Assembly: GCF_010685995.1 (NCBI RefSeq)
Contig: NZ_JAAGWK010000010.1
Location: 1 to 64,000, forward strand
Source: Goekera deserti
GTDB lineage: Bacteria > Actinomycetota > Actinomycetes > Mycobacteriales > Geodermatophilaceae
DNA: 64,000 bases
Direction of reading: 5' to 3'
This document shows positions 39,084-47,496 of this stretch, in pieces; the first letter of the stretch is position 1; each line of letters begins with the position of its first letter. Position numbers and translations under genes: made by a program. Below the pieces are notes generated by a model. That model was not told the origin of the DNA and did not search any database. It worked only from the letters and a program-made list of their open reading frames with translations.

Positions 39084-40601
39084 TCAGCGCCGGCGGGAGC
39101 GCCGCCGGCCGGAGAAGGCGCGCTGCACGCGTCGCCGGCGGTCCGGGGTGCGCTCGGCGTCCAGCAGCTCGCTGTCACCGAGGTACCGCTCGACCGGTCC
39201 GAGGTCCGGCGGGGTGAACGGCACGAGCGACCGGCCGGTCTCCGCGCACAGCGCGTCCACGGCCCGGACCAGCGAGCCACCGCACCGGTCGACGGCGGCG
39301 GCCACGTCGGCGGGGGCGACGCCGAGGTGCTCGCCCAGCAGCCGGTGCCGCAGCGCGAGGACGGCGGCGGACACCTCCGCCTCCCGCGGGTCGCCCGGCA
39401 GCGCCTCGATCGACAGGTCGCACTCGGTGTCCAGGCCCATCGAGCGGTTGTTCAGGTTCGAGGAGCCGATCCGCAGCAGCCGGTCGTCCAGGCAGGTCAC
39501 CTTGGCGTGCACGTACACCGGGCGACGTCGCTCGGTGACCGGGACCAGCAGCCGGAACCGGTCGTACCGGTCGGCGCGGCGCACGTGCTCCAGCAGCCGG
39601 GCGCGGGCGGTGCCCATCGCCTTCTCCTCCAGCCAGCCGTCGGCCGACTCCGGGTTGACCACGACGAACTCCGGCCCGTCGGGCTCGGCCAGCCGCTCCG
39701 CGATCGCCTCGGCGACCCGGCGGTTGGCGAAGTACTGCGCCTCGATGTAGACGGTGCGCCGCGCGGCCGCGACGGTGGCCAGCCACAGCAGCTCGACCTC
39801 GTGCACCAGCGGCGTGCCGTCGTGCTCGGGCCGGGTGCGGGAGACGGCCACGTCGACGTCGGTGAGGAACGGCTCCACGCCCTCGGGCCAGCAGGCGTCG
39901 ACGCCGGTCACCGGCTCCAGGCGCTGGCCGGTGCCGCTCTCCCAGCGCTCCCGCGCCAGGTCGCCCAGCGCCCGGGCGGCCGGCCCGGACACCAGGCTGG
40001 TCACGTCGTGCCACGGCCCGCGCAGCCGGCGCGAGCCCGGCCGGCGTCGCAGCGGGTGCCGGTCGAGGTGCTCGGGGGTGTCCCAGCGGTCGGCGGTGAC
40101 GTCGATGCCGCCGGCGAAGGCCAGGCAGTCGTCGACCACCACGATCTTCTGGTGGTGGGCGGCGCCGAGGGGGTGGTGGGTGTCCACGGCGAAACGCAGC
40201 CGGTCCGGGGTCCGCCGGTCCAGCAGCACCAGCGGTGCCATCCCGCGGCCCAGTGCGTAGAGCATGCCGAGGTCCCACTGCAGGACGCCGATCTCCAGCT
40301 CCGGCGTGGCGGCGACCGCATGCTCCAGCACGCGGCCCAGCCGGTCGTCCCGGGCCCGGCCGCCGGCCCGCGGGTCCAGCCGGATGCGCGGGTCGAAGTC
40401 CCAGCCGATGAACAGCACCCGGCGCTTCGCCTGCAGCACGACCTGCTTGAGGGTGGCGAAGTAGTCGGCCGCGTCGATGAAGACCGCGTGCCGCTCGGCC
40501 CGCTCGACCCGCCAGCAGGTCTCCCCCGGCACCAGGACGCTCACGCCGTCCGTCGCGGGGAGGACAGGGCCGGTAGGACGGTCGTCCACGCTCTCGATCA
40601 C
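39084..40601 (-). CDS. Phospholipase D-like protein with two HKD motifs
   Basis: 505 residues of the PLD/cardiolipin synthase superfamily. First HKD motif HHQKIVVVDDCLAFAGG (His150, Lys152, Asp157); second HAKVTCLDDRLLRIGSSN (His365, Lys367, Asp372). Both are complete, so it should be an active phosphodiesterase or transphosphatidylase. No transmembrane helix at the N-terminus, unlike classical cardiolipin synthases. A polybasic C-terminus ([18 protein letters not shown]) could bind anionic membranes. The GTG at 40599-40601 is the furthest start that keeps clear of the divergent gluconokinase gene; no strong ribosome site. Confidence 0.88.
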   Translation of the reverse strand: MIESVDDRPTGPVLPATDGVSVLVPGETCWRVERAERHAVFIDAADYFATLKQVVLQAKRRVLFIGWDFDPRIRLDPRAGGRARDDRLGRVLEHAVAATPELEIGVLQWDLGMLYALGRGMAPLVLLDRRTPDRLRFAVDTHHPLGAAHHQKIVVVDDCLAFAGGIDVTADRWDTPEHLDRHPLRRRPGSRRLRGPWHDVTSLVSGPAARALGDLARERWESGTGQRLEPVTGVDACWPEGVEPFLTDVDVAVSRTRPEHDGTPLVHEVELLWLATVAAARRTVYIEAQYFANRRVAEAIAERLAEPDGPEFVVVNPESADGWLEEKAMGTARARLLEHVRRADRYDRFRLLVPVTERRRPVYVHAKVTCLDDRLLRIGSSNLNNRSMGLDTECDLSIEALPGDPREAEVSAAVLALRHRLLGEHLGVAPADVAAAVDRCGGSLVRAVDALCAETGRSLVPFTPPDLGPVERYLGDSELLDAERTPDRRRRVQRAFSGRRRSRRR

Positions 40602-40677
40602 CCGTGCAGTCTGTCGACCACCGCACCACCCCGCCTCCGCACCTCGCCCGGAAGGGGCACCCTCTACGTTGACCGGC

Positions 40678-41220
40678 ATGACAGCCACGCCGCGGCCCGG
40701 GACGTCGATCGTCGTCATGGGGGTGTCCGGCTCGGGGAAGACCACGGTCGCCGTCGAGCTGGCGCAGCGCCTCGGGTGGACCTTCACCGAGGGCGACGAC
40801 TTCCACCCCGAGGCGAACGTGGCGAAGATGCGCGCCGGCATCCCGCTGGACGACGAGGACCGCTGGCCGTGGCTGCGGTCGCTGGCCGGCTGGATCGACG
40901 GCGAGGAGACCGCCGGCCGCTCGTGCGTGGTGACCTGCTCGGCGCTCAAGCGCTCCTACCGCGACCTGCTCCGGAACGAGAACCCGTCGGTGTGGTTCGC
41001 CCACGTCACGGTCACCGAGCAGGTGCTGGTGCAGCGGCTGCAGGCCCGGAAGGGCCACTACATGGCGCCCTCGCTGCTGACCAGCCAGCTGCAGACACTG
41101 GAACCGCTCGAGGACGACGAGCCCGGCCGCCGGGTGCCCGGGGACCACTCCGTCGAGGAGACCGTGGCCGGCCTGCTGGCCGCCGTCGCCGAGGACCGCG
41201 GCGTACACCCGCCGGACTGA
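40678..41220 (+). CDS. gntK: Gluconokinase
   Basis: 180-residue GntK-type kinase that phosphorylates D-gluconate to 6-phosphogluconate. P-loop GVSGSGKTT (15-23), EGDDFHPEANVAKM, GIPLDDEDRWPWL and CSALKRSYRDLLR are classical for this family. A TACGTT hexamer ends 7 bases before the ATG at 40678 and no ribosome site is nearby, so the message may be leaderless. Followed after 12 bases by a membrane-protein gene. No gluconate permease is visible. Confidence 0.95.
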   Translation: MTATPRPGTSIVVMGVSGSGKTTVAVELAQRLGWTFTEGDDFHPEANVAKMRAGIPLDDEDRWPWLRSLAGWIDGEETAGRSCVVTCSALKRSYRDLLRNENPSVWFAHVTVTEQVLVQRLQARKGHYMAPSLLTSQLQTLEPLEDDEPGRRVPGDHSVEETVAGLLAAVAEDRGVHPPD

Positions 41221-41232
41221 GACGGCGGGCGC

Positions 41233-42057
41233 GTGCACGGCGAGGCGGTCGGCCGCTTCCTGCTGGCCGTCGTGGCCGTCGTCGTGATCGTCGTGCCGCA
41301 GGTGGCTGCGCACCCGGTGGCCGGCCTCGGTCCGCCCACGGTGGCGGAACAGACCCGTACCGTCGAGCAGCGGCTGACGTCGGTGCCCGGGGTGGTCCGC
41401 GCGAGCGTGACCTACCGACAGCGCGGTCTCCTGGGCGGTCAGGCTGTGCTGAGCGGCTCGGTGTGGACGACGCCGGATGCTGACGCCGAGGCATTGCTGA
41501 GCGTCATGGAGGCGTCGCTGTGGACCAGCGCCATCAGCCCGGTGGACACCCTCGGGGCAGCCGTCCGGCTGAGCGACGGCCAGGACCCGGTGGCCGAGAG
41601 CGCGTTCGTCGACCCCGCGTCCCGCCCTGGTCCGCTCGCCCGGTCGACCAGCGAGCTCCGGGACCGGTACGGGCTGCGACCCCTGCCGCCCGGCCCCTCT
41701 CCGGCGAAGTGGGTCATCCTGTTCGCCGGCGTGTCGCTCGGGGTGCTGCTGCGAGGCGCCGGTACGGCCGTCGTCGTGAGCCGGCTGCGCATCCCGCTGT
41801 CCGGGAACCCCTGGCAGCGCATGTCCCTCGGCATGCAGCCGAGCTGGTCACCGGCGGTGTCCTTCGCCGGCCTTCTCGTGATCGCCGCGACGGTGGCGTC
41901 GATCCTGGGCGGCTCGCTGGGCCCGCTCCTGCTGATCGCCGCTGCCGCCGCCGTGCAGCTCCCTGTTCGCGCCGTGGTCGTCGCTCGCATCCGCCGGGCC
42001 CACGTGCGGCCGCCTGAGCGCACACCCCGGCAGGGGAGCGTGGGGTGGAAACGGTGA
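41233..42057 (+). CDS. Membrane protein of unknown function
   Basis: 274 residues: an N-terminal hydrophobic segment (about 8-26), an extracytoplasmic-looking region of about 130 residues with a pattern TVEQRLTSVPGVVRASVTYR resembling small alpha/beta ferredoxin-like folds, then three hydrophobic segments (about 158-175, 207-225, 228-250). Basic C-terminus. GTG start at 41233 is the first in frame. Overlaps the TauE/SafE gene by 13 bases in another frame, so probably made together. Not recognised as a known family. Confidence 0.65.
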   Translation: MHGEAVGRFLLAVVAVVVIVVPQVAAHPVAGLGPPTVAEQTRTVEQRLTSVPGVVRASVTYRQRGLLGGQAVLSGSVWTTPDADAEALLSVMEASLWTSAISPVDTLGAAVRLSDGQDPVAESAFVDPASRPGPLARSTSELRDRYGLRPLPPGPSPAKWVILFAGVSLGVLLRGAGTAVVVSRLRIPLSGNPWQRMSLGMQPSWSPAVSFAGLLVIAATVASILGGSLGPLLLIAAAAAVQLPVRAVVVARIRRAHVRPPERTPRQGSVGWKR

Positions 42058-42779
42058 CCGAGCAGGTGCTCGTGGCGCTCGCCGTACTGGTCGGGGCGGC
42101 GGCGCAGCGCGTCACCGGACTCGGCTTCGCGCTGGTGGCCGCCCCCCTCCTGGCGCTCGTGGCGGGCCCGGTGGTGGGGGTCTCGCTCAGCAACGCGCTG
42201 GCCGTGCTGCTGGCGCTGCTGGTGCTGGTGCGCACCTGGCGCGACGTCTGGTGGCGGCGGGCAGTGCTACTGGTGGCGTGCTCGGTGGTCGGGGTGCTGG
42301 CCGGCAGCGCCGTCACGAGGTCCGCGCCCGAGGGGGCGCTCCGCATCGTCATGGGGGGGCTGGTGCTCGTCGCGGTGGCCCTGGTGGCGTCCCGGCGCCC
42401 GCTGCCGCTGGTGTCCGGACGCGGTGGGGCCGTGGTCGGCGGGGTGGCGTCGGGGTTCATGAACGTCACCGCCGGGGTCGGCGGCCCGGCGCTGGCCGTG
42501 CACGCCACCGCCGACCGGTGGGCACCGGCGACCTTCGTGGCCACCGCCCAGGTCTACTTCCTCGGCGTCAACACGGCGTCCCTGCTGACCAAGGGGCTGC
42601 CGGAGCTCCCGGTGGGCCAGTGGCTGACGTACACCGCTGCGCTCGGGGTGGGTGTCGCCCTGGGCCACCTCGCCGGCCGGCACTTCCCGCCGGGAGCGCT
42701 CCGGCCGGCCGTCCTGGCCCTGGCCGTGGCCGGTGGCGTCATCACCCTGCTCCGGGGGATCGCGCAGGCGCTCACCTGA
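42045..42779 (+). CDS. Sulfite exporter TauE/SafE family permease
   Basis: 244 residues, eight or so hydrophobic segments. Family marks: GLGFALVAAPLLALVAGP near the start and the repeated counterpart GGVASGFMNVTAGVGGPALA in the second half. Members export sulfite, sulfoacetate or similar anions; this substrate is unknown. The GTG at 42045 has GGGGAG upstream. Convergent with pruA. Confidence 0.87.
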   Translation: METVTEQVLVALAVLVGAAAQRVTGLGFALVAAPLLALVAGPVVGVSLSNALAVLLALLVLVRTWRDVWWRRAVLLVACSVVGVLAGSAVTRSAPEGALRIVMGGLVLVAVALVASRRPLPLVSGRGGAVVGGVASGFMNVTAGVGGPALAVHATADRWAPATFVATAQVYFLGVNTASLLTKGLPELPVGQWLTYTAALGVGVALGHLAGRHFPPGALRPAVLALAVAGGVITLLRGIAQALT

Positions 42780-42830
42780 CCGCCCGCCGGGCCTCTCGTC
42801 ACTGCACAAGGGCGCCGTCGTCCCCGCCGG

Positions 42831-44459
<1,629 letters not shown>

Positions 44460-44484
44460 GCGTGGTGCTCCGTTCGGGAGAGCC

Positions 44485-44504
44485 GACTTTTGCCCGAAAA
44501 AGTC
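44485..44504 (-). other. A+T-rich hairpin between putB and pruA
   Basis: GACTTTT (44485-44491) and AAAAGTC (44498-44504) form a perfect 7-bp inverted repeat with a 6-base loop, in a short A+T-rich island that is unusual for this genome. It lies in the putB-pruA intercistronic gap. Could be an attenuator, RNA-processing site or regulator site. Confidence 0.55.
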
Positions 44505-44521
44505 AGGTAGGAGGGCGGGGT

Positions 44522-45481
44522 TCAGGTGGAGGTGACCAGGGAGCGGAGGAAGAACTGCAGGTTGGCCGGGCGCTCGGCCAGGCGGCGCATGAAGTAGCCG
44601 TACCAGTCGGCGCCGTAGGGCACGTAGGAGCGCACCGTGTACCCGGCCGCGGCCAGCCGGCGCTGCTCCTGCACCCGGATGCCGTAGAGCATCTGGAACT
44701 CCCAGGAGTCGCCCGTGCGGCCGGCGAGCTCGGCCAGCTGCCCGGCGAGGGTGATCAGCGCCGGGTCGTGCGTGCCGACCATCGGGTACCCGCCACCGGC
44801 CATCAGCGTGGCCAGGCACCGGCCGTAGGCGGCGTCGACGTCGGCCCTGTCCTGGTGGGCGACGCCGGCCGGCTCGTCGTAGGCGCCCTTCACCAGCCGC
44901 ACCCGGGAGCCGGGCACGGCGAGGGCACGGACGTCGTCCTCGGTGCGGTGCAGCGCGGCCTGGACGACGGCGCCGGTGGCCGGGTGCTGCTCGCGCAGGC
45001 CGGCGAGCACCGCGAGGGTGGAGTCCACGGTGCGGTGGTCCTCCATGTCCAGGGTGACCGTGGTGCCGATCGCGGTCGCCGCCTCGACGACGGGGCGGAC
45101 CAGCTCGGCGGCGACGTCGTGCCCGCCGGGCAGCGCCTGGCCGAACGCGGACAGCTTCACCGACACCTCGGCGGCCGGCCCCAGCCGCAGCGGCGCCAGC
45201 GCCTCCAGCAGGGCCAGGTAGGCGTCCCGGGAACGGGCGGCCTGGGCGCGGTCGGCGACGTCCTCGCCCAGGTGGTCCACGGTCACCGCTATGCCGTCGC
45301 CGGAAAGCGCGGAGACCACCGGCAGGACGTCGGTGAGGGTCTCGCCGGCCACGAACCGGTCGACCACCCGGCGGGTGACGGCGGTGCCGGTCACCACGCG
45401 GCGCAGCCGGGACGTGCGGGAGGCGGCGAGCAGGGCCTTCTGGGTGAGCACGGCGACCTCCGGGGGCTGCGGCGACGACAC
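44522..45481 (-). CDS. putB: Proline dehydrogenase
   Basis: 319-residue monofunctional FAD-dependent proline dehydrogenase; oxidises proline to pyrroline-5-carboxylate and feeds electrons to quinone. Barrel motifs VSVKLSAFGQAL, VTLDMEDHRTVD, RVRLVKGAYDEP, EFQMLYGIR and the C-terminal PYGADWYGYFMRRLAERPAN signature are all present. GTG at 45479-45481; GGAG touches the start codon, too close for a ribosome site, and TAGCGT ends 5 bases ahead, so it may be leaderless. Divergent from the PucR-type regulator. Confidence 0.95.
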   Translation of the reverse strand: MSSPQPPEVAVLTQKALLAASRTSRLRRVVTGTAVTRRVVDRFVAGETLTDVLPVVSALSGDGIAVTVDHLGEDVADRAQAARSRDAYLALLEALAPLRLGPAAEVSVKLSAFGQALPGGHDVAAELVRPVVEAATAIGTTVTLDMEDHRTVDSTLAVLAGLREQHPATGAVVQAALHRTEDDVRALAVPGSRVRLVKGAYDEPAGVAHQDRADVDAAYGRCLATLMAGGGYPMVGTHDPALITLAGQLAELAGRTGDSWEFQMLYGIRVQEQRRLAAAGYTVRSYVPYGADWYGYFMRRLAERPANLQFFLRSLVTST

Positions 45482-45580
45482 CTCCGACGCTAGGAGCCCG
45501 GTCCCGGTCGGGACCAGCGACAGATGTCCGGATCCGTGGCCCGGGTCTCATACACTTGTCTGATCAGCGAGGGGGCCCGC

Positions 45581-46762
45581 GTGCGTGACGACCTGCAGGA
45601 CCTGGTGGACGACGTGTCCCGGCTGCTCGGTGCGCCGGCCACGCTGGAGGACGCCGACTTCACGCTGCTCGCCTTCTGCGCGCACGTCACCGGCAGCGAC
45701 GACGCCGGGCCGGACGAGGTCGCCGCCGGGATGGACGCGGTGCGCACCCGGTCGATCCTCACCCGCCGCTCGTCGGCTGCCACCCGCCGGTGGTTCGAGG
45801 ACTTCGGCATCGCCTCGGCCACCGGCCCGCTGCGCACCCCGGCCGACCCGGCGGCCGGGGTCCTCACCCGGCTGTGCCTGCCGGTGCGGCACGACGCGCG
45901 GACGCACGGCTACCTCTGGCTGCTCGACGAGGGGCGCACCGACGTCACCGACCGCACTGCCCCCGCGCTGCGCCGGGCCGAGGAGCTGGCGCTGGAGGCC
46001 GGCCGGCTGCTGGCCGACCGCGGCGACCGCGACGCCGACCTGGGCCGGGCCCTGCACGAGTGCCTGACCGCGCCGGCGCCGGACCGGGCGCGCCGCACGC
46101 TGGAGCGGGCCCTCGGTGCCGGTGCACCGCTCACGCTCGTCGCGCTGCACCCCGGCCCGGGCCGGCTGCCGGCGGGCTGGTCGCTGCCCGGGGCCGGGGC
46201 GGTCTCCACCGTGTTGCCCGGCGCCGGTGACGACGGCGCTGAGGTGGTGGCCGTGCTGGTCCCGCTCCCCCGGCCGGCGGACCTGCGACCGGCCGGCGCG
46301 CTCACGGCCGCGGCCCTCGGCGGTCTGCCGGCGGGCAGCACGGCCGGGGTGGCCGCCGCCCGGTCCGGGTGCGGTGAGCTCGCCGCGCAGTGGCGGGAGG
46401 CCGGCACCGCGGCGCGGGTGGCGGCGGTGGTCGACCGGTTCTCCCCCGTGGCGCACTGGACCGAGCTCGGCGTGTGGCGGCAGGTCGCCGCGCTGCCGCC
46501 GCCGGACGCCGCACTGGACGGCTTGCTGGCCGACCCGCTGCTGGCCGGCACGGCCGAGGTGTACCTGGACTGCGCCGGCAGCGTGCAGCGGGCGGCGGCC
46601 GCGCTGTGCGTGCACCGGCAGACGCTCTACTACCGGCTGGCCCGGGTGGCCCAGCTGACCGGGCTGGACCTGACCGACGGCGAGCACCGGCTGCTGCTGC
46701 ACGCCGGGCTGAAGTCCGCAAGGCTGGCCCGCGGCCTCGTCCCGCGCCCCCCGGGCGGCTGA
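45581..46762 (+). CDS. PucR/CdaR-type regulator, likely controls proline catabolism
   Basis: 393 residues. N-terminal and middle regions form a GAF-like/GGDEF-derived sensor (LQDLVDDVSRLLGAPATLED onward). The C-terminal PucR helix-turn-helix is AAALCVHRQTLYYRLARVAQLTGLDL. The GTG at 45581 is chosen for GAGGGGG about 7 bases ahead; a longer start would run into the promoter. A -10-like TACACT lies at 45551-45556. Divergent from putB-pruA, an arrangement where such regulators activate proline genes when proline is present; that role is inferred from context. Confidence 0.88.
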   Translation: MRDDLQDLVDDVSRLLGAPATLEDADFTLLAFCAHVTGSDDAGPDEVAAGMDAVRTRSILTRRSSAATRRWFEDFGIASATGPLRTPADPAAGVLTRLCLPVRHDARTHGYLWLLDEGRTDVTDRTAPALRRAEELALEAGRLLADRGDRDADLGRALHECLTAPAPDRARRTLERALGAGAPLTLVALHPGPGRLPAGWSLPGAGAVSTVLPGAGDDGAEVVAVLVPLPRPADLRPAGALTAAALGGLPAGSTAGVAAARSGCGELAAQWREAGTAARVAAVVDRFSPVAHWTELGVWRQVAALPPPDAALDGLLADPLLAGTAEVYLDCAGSVQRAAAALCVHRQTLYYRLARVAQLTGLDLTDGEHRLLLHAGLKSARLARGLVPRPPGG

Positions 46763-46781
46763 CCTACATTGGGTCAGGTCA
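46760..46781. promoter_or_regulatory. Inverted repeat between pucR-type gene and bphO
   Basis: TGACCT (46760-46765) and AGGTCA (46776-46781) separated by 10 bases, starting at the stop of the PucR-type gene. Possible operator for the heme oxygenase/phytochrome message; the short arms could also be chance. Confidence 0.35.
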
Positions 46782-46911
46782 CCGACGACCGGCGGGCGGA
46801 CCACGCGCCCGCCCTCCCGGGACACCGGCAGGGCGACGCACGAGCTCGGGGGGAGCTGTCCTGGAGGGCCACGCGGACGAGGGCGGGACGAGCGCGCCGG
46901 GGCCGACCGAC

Positions 46912-47496
46912 GTGCTGCGCCGGCTGCGCACCGCGACGGCCGTGGAGCACCGGCAGGTCGAGGACGGCCTGGCGCTCACCGACCCGGAACTGACCACCGA
47001 CCGGCTGGTGTCGGTGCTGCGCGGCATGCACGGCTTCTGGTGCGCCGCCGAGGACGGGCTGGACGCCTGGTTCGGCACCGACCCCGGTGCGGCCGCCCGG
47101 CTGCAGTGGTCGCGGCGCCGCCGTGCGTACCTGTTCGCCGCCGACCTCCGGATCCTCGGCGCCGAGCCGGCCGGCACCCGGCCCCGGCTGGACGCGGTGA
47201 CCGGCCCGGAGCAGGCGCTCGGCCGTATGTACGTCCTGGAGGGGTCGACCCTGGGCGGCACGTTCATCGACCGGCACCTGGCGACGCTGCCGCACCTCGC
47301 GCCCGCGGGCAGCCTGCGCGCCTTCACCCCGTACGGGGAGGACACCGGCGCGCTGTGGGCGGCCTACCGTCGGGCCACCCGGGACGCCGTGGCCGCCGGC
47401 GCCGACCCGGACGCCGTCGTGGACGCCGCCCGCCGGACCTTCCGGGCGCTGTCGGCCTGGTGCGCTCCGGTGGGCGCGCACGGGGAGCCGGGATGA
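46912..47496 (+). CDS. bphO: Biliverdin-forming heme oxygenase
   Basis: 194 residues of the bacterial BphO family. Opens heme to biliverdin, iron and CO, supplying the chromophore of the coupled phytochrome. Seen: LRTATAVEHRQVEDGL with the proximal heme ligand His13, and the distal helix RMYVLEGSTLGGTFIDRHL. The GTG at 46912 is chosen because it leaves the short leader usual in BphO; the frame stays open upstream, so an earlier non-ATG start is not excluded. Its stop overlaps the bphP start (ATGA). Confidence 0.92.
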   Translation: MLRRLRTATAVEHRQVEDGLALTDPELTTDRLVSVLRGMHGFWCAAEDGLDAWFGTDPGAAARLQWSRRRRAYLFAADLRILGAEPAGTRPRLDAVTGPEQALGRMYVLEGSTLGGTFIDRHLATLPHLAPAGSLRAFTPYGEDTGALWAAYRRATRDAVAAGADPDAVVDAARRTFRALSAWCAPVGAHGEPG

